Of a stretch of 64,000 nucleotides of DNA, positions 10,511-22,280 are shown in pieces; position 1 is the first letter of the stretch; every line of letters begins with the position of its first letter. A program made the translations under genes and the position numbers. The stretch comes from Limnanthes douglasii subsp. nivea (taxonomy: Eukaryota > Streptophyta > Magnoliopsida > Brassicales > Limnanthaceae), in contig JAUPFV010000003.1 in assembly GCA_036936605.1 (NCBI GenBank), positions 100,697,278 to 100,761,277 on the forward strand. The letters run 5' to 3'. Below the pieces are notes generated by a model. The model had not been told where the DNA came from and made no database searches. It was given only the letters and a program-made list of their open reading frames with translations.

Positions 10511-13025
10511 TTATATTCCACTACTAGGTGGCAATAGCTCGATAGGATCAACAGAAGTATTAGCTTTTGTGTTCGCCTGAGGAGTTAAGTTTGAGCCCAG
10601 TGCAGAGGATTCGACTAGAGGGGCCAAGGATCCCAGGTTCATGTTAGGATTCAATGATATTAACTATGCTATAACATTCCTGTTCTCCTTAGCTATCATC
10701 TCTGCAACAACAGTAAACACCTGCATTTCCCTTTCTTCAGCAGCTGCTTCTACTTTCGTTTGCCACTGTTGCCGCTTTCATTCGAGCTGTGCACGTTCCT
10801 CCTCTACTTGGTTGCTCAAATTACTCACTTCAGCAGTTAAAGTTGTAATTCGCTCTGCTTGTTCCTCCACCCTCTTGGCCTGACTGATGGTTATGTCCAA
10901 CAAGTTTGCGTTTTGTGTGTGCAGCTCATTATTCCTCTTTAACGGATTTTTGTTTTGGTTCAACACCAACTTGTGGCTCTTGGATATAGTCGCTAGCCTC
11001 TAGTCGTTGCATTTCACAGTCTCTTACAAGGAGGCAACTACTTTCTCCAGCTTGGCTTTCGCATTAATGGCCTCATACTTGAAGTTCTTGGTCGAGGTAT
11101 AAGCATGCCTTAAGTGAATGACCTCTACAGTGTTGTGTTTAGCTGAGCCAAAAACCATGGCTTTTGCTTTCCATTTCTCCATGGTAGTCACTTCAGCAGG
11201 GGACATATTTCGATAACCCAACACAAATGAGTTATGGTGCAGCTGCATATAAGCAAGAAAGTTAAACTTAAATCCTTAAATCCTTAGATCTTTAACTTAA
11301 CATGTTCAGATCCCATGGTTCTTAACTCGATTGAAAGCTCTACTTGTCTTTGCAAGATCTTAGGAATCGACATTTTGTCGTAGTACGACAAATGAGGGAT
11401 CCTGCAAAGCTGCTCAAACACGTAGGAAGACGGACGAGGAATGTTGATCTTTGGTGGATGCTCCTCTACATGCGCTCTCTGCTAGCTGGACTCAGCTCTT
11501 TTGTCGCCATCCTTGTTCTTCTCATTAGCTTCTACTGAGGGTGGCAGATTTTCCAAAGTAGAGTTGAGCACTAGCTGATTTGTTTTATCGGTACGAGCTG
11601 AGGGCGCAGTTTTCTTTTTCTGAGAACCATTCTCAATTTCTGCTCCGTCCTCCACTAGATTAATCAGCTCCTCAACAGCCTGTGGATTTGGTTCATCGCC
11701 AACTTGTGTTGTCGTTTGGTTGGGCGGACGTGCTATTTCCTCAGAAGTAACTTCAGCATAATCATTCTCTTCATCTCTAAGTTGTAATCTCCTCGTGCTT
11801 AAGGGAACAACGTCACAATGACCTTTCGCTTTTTGTTCCTCCGTGTATCTAGTACACCATAGTGGATCTCCTCGTCATCCTCTTCTCTTTCTGCTCAAAC
11901 CTTATTGGGCTGAGCAGCTTCAGGCACCTTTGGTGCTTCTTTTTCAGTTTGCTCGACAATCTTTCCTTTGTTTTTTGCGGTATCGTTCCCTTGCTCGCAA
12001 GAGAGAGCAGGAGCAGGGGACGAATCCCCAGTTTCACCAACATTTCGGATCACTTGAGGTACTGCCAGCCAGACGCCGGCATTGTTTTTCTCCAGGAGCT
12101 TCTGATCTAGAAGTGGCCTGATGCGATCCATAGTAGCTTTTGAACCGTCTGCCATTCTCACTTCTCCGTCTTCTGTGATTATGAGATCTGGAATCGACCA
12201 CAACCCTGATTTCAAGTAATTGTACCGTGTGAATAGTTGCTTAGGATCTTGTTGCCAAGCTTCAAAAGCTAAACTACTGACTCTGATCAAAGGCTTTACG
12301 TAGTTCAGCAGTCTCCCTTCTTTCCACCAGCTCTGATTGTACAGCTCACCTGAAAGAAAGAGAGATATAATATTATAGAAGAGGTCGTGCAAATTTTTAT
12401 CTCCTGCAAACTAACAGTACTTACAATTTTTATTCAATTTTCTTTCTAGTTGAAGGTTTAAGGTGAGGGTGTTATGTTCCCAGTTTCCCGACACAAAGAC
12501 GAAAGAGTTCTTCCAGCTCCTATCAGAGGAAGGGAGTTCAACAATTTTCTTAACCCCTTTAAAGTGGGTGTAAGAGAAAAGGGTCTTGGCCATTTTGGTT
12601 ACATCACTACCAGATAGCAGGTCTGCCAGGAATATTTCAGTACTAAGAAAGTGTGAGCTGAGCACCACGCTAAGAAATAGCCTCCAATCATTCATAGACA
12701 TTTGAGTAGGGAAGATGTCGAGCACACTAAAATAATCACGAATGAGTTCAGGCAACGGTAACCTCAGCCCACAGTCAAATAAGATAGTAGAAAGACAGGT
12801 CTTCATTTTTTGTGTATGATAGGGATGTTCTCCTATACTGGGAGCCGTAATAGTCACATCCTCAGGGATATTACATTTGTCCTAGAGGATGGAAATTCTA
12901 TCGTCTTCTAAGTTAGTGTACTTAGGGGCTATTTGGGAGAAATGGCTTTCTAAATCGTTGGTTTCTTCATATAAGGGCTCCGTAATTTTGTCGGCTTTAG
13001 TCTTCGTTTCCTTTTCTGGTGCCAT
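10511..13025 (-). pseudogene. Antisense accessory gene of Tat-A
   Basis: Start ATG at 13025-13023 (MAPEKETKTKADK). One in-frame stop at 12884-12882 interrupts exon 1, which then continues in the same frame with the core GLRLPLPELIRDYF and FVFVSGNWEHN, the equivalents of the Tat-B motifs. After a 75-nt intron exon 2 reads CELYNQSWWKEGRLLNYVKP, then a charged region, then a coiled coil (11248-10780), to a stop at 10513-10511. Later frame breaks (11895-11250) disable it. The core again resembles the plant Transposase_28-type family; function unknown. Confidence 0.72.
12350..12424 (-). other. Intron of the Tat-A antisense gene
   Basis: Minus strand: donor GTAAGTACTG, pyrimidine-rich tract and acceptor TCTTTCTTTCAG. 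The length is 75 nt, phase 1; splicing keeps the reading frame from LNKN into CELYNQSW. Both splice sites are intact. The position matches the Tat-B intron. Confidence 0.72.
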
Positions 13026-13458
13026 GGTGTTTCTACAAACTGCAATTAGGTAAGGATACGAATCAGAATGATTATAGCTGGCAATGGCAAGCGATTCGAT
13101 TTTGGGGAAACACCTACTGATAGAAGTTAGAAACCTAAAATCTAAGGTTCTCCCAAGCATTCAACGAGAAGTGTCTATTTGATAAGAAATAAGTTACCTG
13201 AGTACTGTGAAGAAGAAGATTATAGCAAGCGCATTGGTTAAAGATGGAAAGAGTTTTCCAGCAAAGTTGAAGCAAAGAATTTTTGAATTTGGTAATTTTG
13301 TCTAACAAAAGAATACAGTAAGTGTTTGAATGACTATACGCTTTTCCAAATAGGCGTGTGACGTTATTAATTGTTTGAAATTTGTGCCAAAAAACTGAAT
13401 CACCAGATGGTGTCTCAATGAAAAACAGGAATGTCAGAACCGTCGCAGTTACATCAAT

Positions 13459-13468
13459 GACACGTGTC
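13459..13468 (-). promoter_or_regulatory. G-box upstream of the Tat-A antisense gene
   Basis: Perfect palindrome GACACGTGTC about 430 bases upstream of the antisense ATG. It is identical to the element at 3120-3129 in Tat-B1 and nearly so in Tat-B2 and Tat-C. No clear TATA box could be assigned in this copy. Confidence 0.5.
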
Positions 13469-13592
13469 AACAAGAAGCAATAGCGAGACGGTTCAAATCA
13501 CCATGCGGATAAGTGAGAAAATTAATTCGTATTGTATATTAATTTACAGGCTTATTAATATTTTTAATAAACCTATAAACTAGAGGGAGCCC

Positions 13593-14252
13593 TACTAAGG
13601 GGGGATTCCCCAAAATAAGTACGAGCACGAGTAGGAGGACTGCGAACTTGGATTAGGACAAGCAATAAAGAAAATGACAAGCTTTACAGTGTTTATGAGC
13701 TCAAAGGCAGATCGAGATCGAAGACAAATACAACTTTGCCAAGCTCAAAGACAGATCGAGCTCGAAGACAGATACAAAACTGATGAGCTCAAAGGCAGAT
13801 CGAGCTTGAAGACATCAAAAGAAGAGTCGACCGACCAGATTAAGGATGCGATGAACATATGATCAAGATTGAGTACGAACTTAAAGAGGATAAGTTGAAC
13901 ATGTGATCAGTGAGCTCGAGCTCTGCAAACCAGAACAAACTTGATCGCGTTTAAAGAGTGGTCCAGCTCGGCTTAAAGTGTAGATCAGACTGAGCGTTTT
14001 CTGACTTGTCATGTAACACACGTTTTGACTCTTAAGTCAAACCGTTTTAGTTACTTGTTCCAAAATTATAGGGATAATAATGTTAATGGGTTAGTGGCAC
14101 TTAAAGTGCGAACATGTGTAACTACCCACTAATTTGTACATTATAAATAGGGAGAACATATCTATGAATGAATGAATCTTTTTCGGCTTTATCTATTTCT
14201 TGACTAAAATATTAAAGACTTTACTGTGGTAGAACTTGTTATTCCAGTAACA
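13593..14252 (+). repeat. 3' LTR of Tat-A
   Basis: About 660 bp, aligned end to end with 3916-4551 and ending GTAACA. The start is degenerate (TACTAAGG for TGATAAGG) after a purine tract GAGGGAGCCC. TATA box at 14142-14149. It contains the roughly 24 bp absent from the 5' LTR and the same 44-bp internal tandem repeats. Confidence 0.9.
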
Positions 14253-15310
14253 CACGAATTAAACGATTATATTGAGTATTAATTTCAGTATAAAAGTTAC
14301 AAAATATGGAAAATAATTAAAAATTATTTTACATGAAATAAAGCCATGTAACTATAAAATGATCATCGATAAAGCTAATAAAATACTTAAACTCACTTTT
14401 TATATGACTGGACAAAGACTCCAAACATCTGAATGAACAAATTCAAAGAAAGATTCAACCCTTTTATTAACACGAGGATATAACGGAAGATGATGATGTT
14501 TAGAACATTGACATGACTCACATTCTATAGATTAAATGTTTAAAACGGGGATAAAGTTTTTTAAGAGAAACAAATAAATGGCATGTGGGCAATATAATTA
14601 TAAGTACGTTTATCGGGATAGTACTGACCTTCAGACTTATGCTATTTATTAATAATTATTTTCGTCGTAAGATCCTAAAACAAACAATGATGCGAATAAA
14701 TATGACAAAACTATTTAAGTCTTTAGTAATTTTGTGCAGATAGATAAGGTTAAATGAAAATTAAAAGAAATTTAAAACGAAAGTCAAATAAACATTTTTG
14801 TTTAAATGAACAGTTCCAGAGCCTAAAATAGTAGGTGATGACCCATCTGTCAATGTTACATTCAATTGATGTATGTTTAAAAAAGTAAAAAAATGGATTA
14901 CCCATCATGTGTTCTATGGCAGAAGAACCAATGACCTATCCCGATGATGAAGAAATAAAATATGTATTTGAATTACTTGATCAAAAAGTTGCATTATTTA
15001 TAAGATTAAAAGACTTTAGTGATTGTTGGTACTTGTAAAAGTGAGCATATTCTTCAGCAGAAAGCACATTTGATTCTTTGAAAGTTTTTATGTTACTAAA
15101 CTATCATGCTCGTATGGATATTATCATTTTATGTGATCGAATTCATGACAATAGAAGTACTTTATATTGCTGAAATCTCGAAAACCACATCTTTCATGAC
15201 TATCAATATCCATGACTATTTTAAATTTTCTATCCAGTATTAATACTATAATTATCTTTATTATCACGACCACCATAAGAAATGCTATGACAAATTTTAA
15301 TTTCTTCCAT
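14253..15310 (-). pseudogene. Copia-1: zinc knuckle, protease and integrase start
   Basis: On the minus strand, in order, I read a zinc-knuckle remnant (YFYCHEFDHIK, about 15120-15160), protease-downstream text (VTLTDGSSPTILGSGTVHL, about 14800-14870), and the integrase zinc finger and core start (CESCQCSKHHHLPLYPRVNK, then FFEFVHSDVWS, about 14420-14525). The core continues at 3703-3915 beyond Tat-A. Stops are frequent. This is a decayed Ty1/copia polyprotein; its gag and LTRs are no longer recognisable. Confidence 0.72.
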
Positions 15311-15955
15311 CATATAAAATTAAGAACCGATATAGGAATATAAATAAAAAATTAACCTTTTTTGTTTTTTTAAAATTTTCTACATTTTTTGAAAGAACAA
15401 CCCTCGTTTTGATTATAAAGTAATCAATAACACCATAAACCATAAACTCAAATACTGAACCAAACTTACTATAAAAAAACAATTTAATAACCAACACGAC
15501 ATTAAAAACCAAACAGTTGAGGCACTGTCAAACACTTAAGGCATTGAGCACAAATAAAAAACTAATCGGTATAAAACCCTAAGGGATTTGGTGTAAAAGT
15601 GAATATATATTTCTTATGTCAAAGTATTTCTTAAGTACAATATAAAGCTATATATATATAATGTATAAACAAATAAGGTAAGGAATTTACTCAAATTAAA
15701 CACTACATTTGACTTAATTAAATATTACCTATGACTATTGTCTAATTCTAATTTATGATATATTATCTTATATTTATAAGATAATATATTTATAATTGTT
15801 TTATTTTATTTTATTTAACAAAAATTAATCGCACATATATATTCTTAACTGGTCATACTTAAGTTAATATCTACTTAATCAGTAAATAAATTCAATAAAA
15901 CATAAATGAAGACTATATATTTTAAATTTATCTTAAAATTTATCTCACTAGGTAG
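15311..15955. other. AT-rich spacer between two copia remnants
   Basis: No domain is recognised. It may contain eroded gag/LTR of Copia-1 and the 3' LTR of Copia-2, but no pair of repeats could be aligned. Confidence 0.5.
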
Positions 15956-16117
15956 TACCCACGGTTCTTTGGCTTGGTTCGGTATCGAACCGAGAACCAT
16001 GGGTAATTAAAAACTGGAATCATTCGTGTATTATGAAGGAACCGAATCCGCTTCGGTTTAGTACTTTCGGTTCGATTCGGTTTGGTTCTTTCAGTTCCAG
16101 TTAAAATGCCCATGATT
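15956..16117. repeat. GGTTCGGT-rich segment with a near-perfect hairpin
   Basis: TACCCACGGTTCT (15956-15968) and AGAACCATGGGTA (15993-16005) are inverted with one mismatch and enclose GGTTCGGTATCGAACCGAG, itself self-complementary. Further GGTTCGGTT-like units run to about 16117. The composition is unlike the AT-rich surroundings. It looks like an end of a small DNA transposon or foldback element; family not assigned. Confidence 0.5.
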
Positions 16118-16134
16118 ATTTCATACTCTTTTTA

Positions 16135-16480
16135 TATACATGAATTGGATATTTATATGCTTGGACTTAGTAGAGCTCCTATCACTTAACTGTGATTTAT
16201 TGTCACATTATAGCCTTAAGGATTTTTTAACCCTTTTACAATTACAAAACATTCACAACCATAGTGTTTTGACGAATGCTGTAAAGCATACAACAAATTG
16301 CACCACTATAATGGATGATACAACTAGTGTTTCTTTACACTTCTTGATAATGTTATTTTTCCACGTAATAGGAATATGTTCCCCGAAGTGCTACAAAATG
16401 TATCTACATATGGTAGTGGTACCGATATTTGAGTTGGAAAACCCAATGGTCTCCAGATTATATGGATTTTTATATGCTAA
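16135..16480 (-). pseudogene. RNase H of Copia-2
   Basis: Minus-strand text with frame kept for long stretches: ETIGFSNSNIGTTTICRY, then ITWKNNIIKKCKETLVVSS, VCFTAFVKTLWL and CDNKSQLSDRSSTKSKHI. This matches the copia RNase H pattern (SDSDFAG..STSGYIF, WKS-KQ-, CDN-SA--LS, KSKHID). Several key residues are replaced and stops are present. Confidence 0.75.
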
Positions 16481-16829
16481 TGTGTGTCCTTTTTTTTAAT
16501 CTTTGATTTACTTACGTACCTTCACAACAACCTGAAAACAAAGGCAATATCAAACCTTGTACATATTATAGCATATATCAGACTCTGAACTCCCGAATTG
16601 TATGCAGTTTTTTTACATTTCCTCAATCTTAAAGTTTGTCTTTGGATATTGACTTAGACTTAATTCGTCTCTTTTTGCAATATGGGTATTAAAGGGGGGA
16701 ATAAAATATGAACTTACTCTCGCTAATCCTATGATACAAATACTCATCGACCAAGTTCATCTCAAAACCAAAGAATACTATTAGCTTAAAGGACTTATGC
16801 TACCATTGTCAAGAAACCTATTTTAGTCT

Positions 16830-17060
16830 ATAAATGATTTATTATGTTTTTATACCCTTTACTTTGAATCACCAATTACAAAATTCTCAGGTTCCACCAT
16901 ATAGATTGCTTCTTTAATATCAAGATTAAGAAAATGATCTTAAATCCATTTGATCAAGATCTATGTCAAAGTGTGTAACTAGCCCATGACTGTCCAAAAT
17001 GAGTCCTTCATGGAACTGGAGAGAAGGTCTTTTTAAACACTGAAATCCTATTTGGTTTTT
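16830..17060 (-). pseudogene. Reverse transcriptase fragment of Copia-2
   Basis: The minus strand reads VTHFDIDLDQMD, then DIKEAIYMVEPENFVIGDSK, the copia RT motif around the first catalytic Asp and E-IYM-QP. The preceding sequence fits KDSF-TVMGLV. The stretch 16480-16830 probably holds the rest of RT but is too eroded to read confidently. Confidence 0.75.
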
Positions 17061-17494
17061 TACATTCACTTACAACCAATCAACTTTTTTTTTAAGTAAT
17101 GGGGCAATCTCCTAAATTGTGTTATCTTGCATCTAATAATACTTTTCTTGCATAACATTGATCCATAATTTAGAATCATAACTCTTTATGGCTTCCCATA
17201 AACACGACAAAAGTTTACCATTACACCACATAAATCTTCATGCTCTTGAAAATACATTATATGATCATTAAATATAGTATTATTCTTCATACCTTTAGTG
17301 TACATTATTATGGATACTATTTCTTCGTTTTGCACTTCTTGATGAGGTAGAGTTTCATATTCTTGAAAATTTTCATTGTGTTCATTATGCGAAAGACAAA
17401 TATCATCTTTAATATTTTCATGTTCTAGCAAGAATGAAATAACTAGCATTAAAACCAAATTATATGATATATGAGTATTATATCACCAACAAGT

Positions 17495-17525
17495 ATCACT
17501 ATAATATGATATGTTGGCTTCATGA
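17495..17525 (+). repeat. 31-bp direct repeat, copy 1
   Basis: Beginning ATCACTATAATATGATATG, this matches 19783-19813 at 30 of 31 positions. Both copies lie within the Copia-2 remnant, about 2.3 kb apart, without longer flanking similarity. Confidence 0.6.
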
Positions 17526-17539
17526 CCTACTTATTTGTT

Positions 17540-18330
17540 AGAACCTTCATAAATTTCTATAGAATCTTCTTTAAAAATAACATTTTTCCTAAATTATTCC
17601 TCCAACCTCAACATCCTCAAAGAACCTTGATGTTCCAAACTCATACATACTTATTGTGGAAGAATCATAAAACTTAAATATCTTTGAATATTTTAGATAT
17701 CCAATAAAATAATAGATAAGCCTATGTCTAATTTATTTATATTTGGCTTATAAGACTTTACTTTATATGGACATACCTAAACATGAATATACTTTAAGTT
17801 GGGCTTGTCCCTAGTCAAAAATTCATATGAGGTCTTAATGGTTGCTTTATAGGATATCTATTAAGAATTTATACAAAATTTATTATGGTTTCTACCCATA
17901 TTGATAGTGGTAGAGTAGGAAGACGAATCAAACTTCTCACCATATCTTTAAGCATGCAATTTTATTTGTAATATAAAGCTTTTATGTTTGGTGAACCCGA
18001 CACTGTATCATAAAGAAATATACCACAGTCATTTGAGTACTTTGGAACTGGTCAATGTTATTGCTCACCCAAACCGTCACATTTTCTATAGTATTCACCA
18101 CAATAAGATTTGGCGCACTTAATACTTTTACAAAGTGATTTAACTTTGGTTTTAAAATTTATAAAATTATCTTAAGGCTTCTGACATCTCATGAATAAGG
18201 TATGGATAGTCATACATCTATAAGTCATCTAAATGAGATAAAATATTAATACTCATTCCATGATACCTTTGGTAAGTGTCCACAGTTATCGGTATGTATC
18301 AAATCCAAAACGTATTTTATTATGTATGCA
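17540..18330 (-). pseudogene. Integrase of Copia-2
   Basis: In order on the minus strand: a core start (about 18290-18150), KCAKSYCGEYYRKCDG around the second Asp, a catalytic-Glu region with MLKDMVRSLTRLPTLPLSIW, LKPHMNF-type hinge text, then VCPYKVKSYKPNINKLD and YFIGYLKYSKIFKFYD ending FFEDVEVGGI. This is the standard copia integrase and post-integrase sequence, with many stops. Confidence 0.75.
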
Positions 18331-18699
18331 CCATTATTTTGTGGTATGTTTTCCAATATGAATTAAGTGCTCATGTCAAATATTTTAAAAAAAAATTAGT
18401 TTTACAATTAAGTTTATCAGATAACAATATGTTCATTTATTCTTTACGATGCTAAATAATATTCAATAAATACAACTTATCATTCAATTTTAAATACCTA
18501 GTGCATATCACATTATTATGTAAACAAAGAATTATTTGATTATTCCCAAAAATACTTGAATATCCATAGGGCTTTTTTTATAGAAAAGTGATCAAGTTTT
18601 CTTTCAAATACAATAAATGTTCATTATAAAGTAATAACTAAAAATATCAAATAACATAAATTAATCGCAAACTACTATGTAATTAATAGATGGACCTTT

Positions 18700-18930
18700 C
18701 ACCATCTTTGAGGTTTCGACTTTTTATCATACCCATCATAGAAATATAAACATAGATGATCGCAACTGTATCAACCAACCATGTGTTATCGTAATTGTAC
18801 TAATTGATTTCTAAATTTACCATAGTTACGATATCATTGTTAGCTTTCATACAAGGTTCGTAAATTTTACACTCTGTTTTGAGATATCCCACTCTTTTGT
18901 AAAAGAACATCAAACTACAGCATGTTATTT
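18700..18930 (-). pseudogene. Zinc knuckle and protease of Copia-2
   Basis: The minus strand shows FFYKRVGYLKTEC (a CCHC knuckle with its second Cys changed) and then TWLVDTVAIIYVYISM, the eroded copia protease motif (normally W-VD-GA--HV), followed by LKDGER. The catalytic DSG/DTG is lost as DTV. Confidence 0.65.
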
Positions 18931-19050
18931 CTTAGGTTTCTTTACTCGTGAAGTGGAAGCTTTATCAAAATTTACACTCTCTTTTGAGATATCCACAACA
19001 GGTGATTTCTTAGGTTCATTTACTCCTGAACTGGAAGCTTTATCAAATAT
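18862..19050 (+). repeat. 105-bp tandem duplication inside Copia-2 gag
   Basis: TTTACACTCT-TTTTGAGATATCC, TTCTTAGG and GAA-TGGAAGCTTTATCAAA recur with an offset of about 105 bases. The second copy has an internal deletion. Confidence 0.65.
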
Positions 19051-20600
19051 ACACCTTAAGACATTTTTGTTCTAGTTTATTAACTTTGACTTCTCACGTT
19101 GAAGAAAAGACAAACATAAACTCTACCATGTCTTCTTATGTATATTAAACTTTGAGGTGATCATTGACATCCAAACATATTTTTCCATATTATCAATTTG
19201 TCATTATACTTCACGTTGAAGATAATTTTCTCAACTACTTTGAGAGAAACTCAATTTGATGGGTGATCTTTGTCGGAACAACCCCACAGAATGTCAAAGG
19301 TAGTCACTGTTTTATTATTGTCAATCACAACCTATTTGATTTATCTCATGCCTCAAGTATTTTTTTTCTCCTTATGAGAATTATATTCGGTGACAGATGT
19401 GGGTTATATAGTCCTTAGTTCCAGGTAAAACTCATGACAATTAAAATACAATTCAATATCCTCTTTTCATTAGAAAAAACTAATTATTTAAAATGGGAGT
19501 TCAATTGCATTATAGGTTAAAAGTACTTACTACAACAATACATCAACACATATATTGAGATACAAACTTAAAATTAGTGTTTAGATATAGATACTACATA
19601 TAAAAAAAATAACTTTACATTGTCAATAATATACTATGTTGTGAGAAAACATATTAACCGGAACTAGTATGAGTTTGAGAAAGTTCATTATTGACCCATT
19701 TTTTCTCGATTTAATTCAGAAGAACTCTTCAACAGAGATCATTGAGGTGTGATTTGTTGGTTTTAACAATTCACTAACATGCATCACTATAATGTGATAT
19801 GTTGGCTTCATGATTTTCCTATTTTGATCAAATACTTAATGATTAATTCACAATTTACAATCTCGAGTTCATAATCAATTATGTCAAATCGGAATAATTG
19901 TAGTGAAATATGTTTAATTAATTGTTGGAAATACTTACAAATACACCAATCATGAACTTATAAAAACCTTTAGTAAATAAATTCAATAGAGATCCGTAAG
20001 TTGAAATATGATATCAATATGACCTAGTTACCGAAGTTAAGATGACCTTAGTCATGTAATTCATATAATACATGAACATCATCATGTGGTCCAATTCCAA
20101 AGGAAAACCCCTTAATGCGCACATAAGGTTCCAAAATGCAACGATGTTTTTTCGCTGCAACAGACTCGGTATCGTTGTTGTAACTAAATGCATTACCACG
20201 AGGTATTAGACAATTTCTACATTAACATCAAGGGTTACCACAAAGATTTAAATCTACCAATGATTTTTTTATGACAACATCAAGGGTTACCGAGGTAAAG
20301 GGCTAGTGTCGCATTTATATCTCGAGTTTAACTCTATGTCTCGTGACGGTGCTTTTTTTTCTCTCGCAACAACCTGATCCAAATTGAGTTAAAAACTATA
20401 AATTTTGTACATACTTAATGTTAATCGTCATAAATTATAATTATACATACTTTATTCCTTATAAAATAAATAAACATGCAATTACAATCATCATATCCAC
20501 ACATCTACCAACTCAACAATGGAATAATTCCAAAATATAGATCATTGACTAAAAAATAAAATCACATGAAAGATATAATTTAAGAACAAAATCGATCATT
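18931..20600 (-). pseudogene. gag region of Copia-2 (position only)
   Basis: This stretch occupies the gag position between the primer site and the zinc knuckle. It contains a Lys/Ser-rich part near 18931-19100, but no conserved gag motif is readable and stops are frequent. The call rests mainly on order. Confidence 0.4.
19783..19813 (+). repeat. 31-bp direct repeat, copy 2
   Basis: Second copy of the segment at 17495-17525 (one base different). It may be a small insertion footprint or a filler copied during break repair. Confidence 0.6.
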
Positions 20601-20616
20601 CAGTCTCAATGGGAAT

Positions 20617-20628
20617 GATCTAATACCA
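20617..20628 (-). other. Eroded primer-binding site of Copia-2
   Basis: The minus strand reads TGGTATTAGATC, two changes from TGGTATCAGAGC, the copia site for initiator tRNA-Met. It stands at the end of the domain order, as expected. Confidence 0.55.
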
Positions 20629-22280
20629 ATTTATAGAGTTCATATTGCATGAACCCTAATATGAATTTAAATATATAATTTCTTAAGATATGAAGACGTA
20701 GAATATAATTTACAGGTTGATAAATGCATCATCTTTTGTTTGACTTGTTCTTGATATTACTATTGAATCTTGATTTGTAGTATCATTCCTTGTAAGTCGG
20801 TGTATCTTTTGTTCTTGATTGAAGATCTCAGTAGAATATTTGTTTCTTCTCTTTAGGGTTTTGAATTTTAACCACTATCAGCGGAGAAAATTCGTATGTA
20901 AGCCAATAAATGAAGATTTCACTTATATTTGTGTTTATATATGATTTGAAATTAAAGTTTTAACTTAAGCCTAATTATAATCATATATTCAAGTTCCGTT
21001 ACTATGGTTATGGACAATAAACTGACTAATTGTTCTTTACAATTTAGCTTCCAAACTTTATGTTTACATGTTAGTCTTGTTATTGTACAATACTGGCGTT
21101 TAGGATTTTGCCTTTCTTACCGTTGAAATTTGTATAAATTATGCAATCATTTGGCTATGAACGGTTGGGATGAAGTGTATTTTCATTAAATATTCAGGTG
21201 CTCTATGAGGTATGTTTTCACTTATTTTATTCAAAGTATTTTTCTATTCATCTGAGGCTTCACTAAAACCTTGTTTTTATTTCTTTCTTTAATGTCGGAT
21301 AGCTATTGATATAGAATACGAAGAAGACAAAGCACAAAGATGTAGAGTAAAAATATTTCATGCACAACTACATGGTGAATATTGTGTTCGAATAAATTGT
21401 AGACATGTTTGAACACAGTTTTAGTTTTTTTGTGATTCTTGTAATATCAAAGAAGAAATGATGTATGACTTAGTTTCTTATGACTAAAAATTTAAGTATT
21501 TTGTTTCATACTATGAGTACCTTATCTTAAATTTTGTATTGCTTGATAAAAATAAAATATTTAAGGTTAATTTGTTATAACATGATTAATATTTTGTTAC
21601 TCATATTAGTTTAACATAAATAATCATGTTACTCATGTCTATTTAAAATGATTAAATTTTTTATTTCTTTGACATTAGTTATTTTCATTAAATTACACAT
21701 GAATAATACTAGTGAATATTATAGTTTAGAAAATAATTAATGTAACTCATGTGAGTTTATCATAAATAATCCTTTAATCATTAGATATTTATAATTTCAA
21801 CCAAATTACACAAATAATATTGTTAAGCATTGTAGTTTGTAGAATTATTCATGTTACTCGTGTCAAATTAACATGGATACTATTAATCTTGTTATTCTTG
21901 ATATAGACTATAAAATATAAGACATCTTCTTAAATATGTTAACTTAACTACTATGAACAACACAGTTAAAATTAACAAAATCTTATACCATTTGAAGTCA
22001 AAATATATATGTTCAACACATTAAACATAAAAAAATCAATAAAGAATTACATTAAAATATTTATCTCCTTATAATATCTCATATTATGTAATGCTTTGGT
22101 TATGTTTATAATATTATTTAAATTTTCTTTTAGTTATTTAGTACTGATAACCATGCTAACTCCAACCTTATGGTCTTTGGAATCCTTAGTTTTTTCTATT
22201 CCAACTTCTTTTCACTAAAGATCTTGAATAATCTCAAGTTGAGGAAGTACATGAGCTTCAAGAATCATATGAGAAATAGA
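20629..22280. other. AT-rich region, candidate 5' LTR of Copia-2 and unannotated DNA
   Basis: The first several hundred bases are where the 5' LTR of Copia-2 should be, but no second copy is visible. The rest is AT-rich with no supported gene. Confidence 0.4.

Larger units (their letters stand above)
3916..14252 (+). mobile_element. Tat-A: complete but decayed Tat-lineage Ty3/gypsy element nested in Copia-1
   Basis: It has two LTRs (3916-4551 and 13593-14252), a primer-binding site, degraded gag, protease, RT, two RNase H domains and integrase in gypsy order, then an antisense gene and a polypurine tract. The flanks CACAA (3911-3915) and CACGA (14253-14257) look like a 5-bp target duplication with one change. 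The flanking copia integrase rejoins when the element is removed. Many frameshifts and LTR divergence indicate an older insertion than Tat-B2. Confidence 0.92.
16135..20628 (-). mobile_element. Copia-2: degraded Ty1/copia element
   Basis: All copia domains can be traced on the minus strand in the right order: primer site (20617-20628), gag region, zinc knuckle and protease (about 18930-18700), integrase (about 18330-17540), RT (about 17060-16830) and RNase H (about 16480-16135). Every domain has stops. LTRs are not resolved; the 5' LTR should lie just right of 20628. It is one of the oldest insertions here. Confidence 0.75.

Noticed and set aside
16140..16499. 119-codon plus-strand frame that could be a small gene
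   Set aside because: The opposite strand reads copia RNase H through the same bases, so the frame is a shadow.
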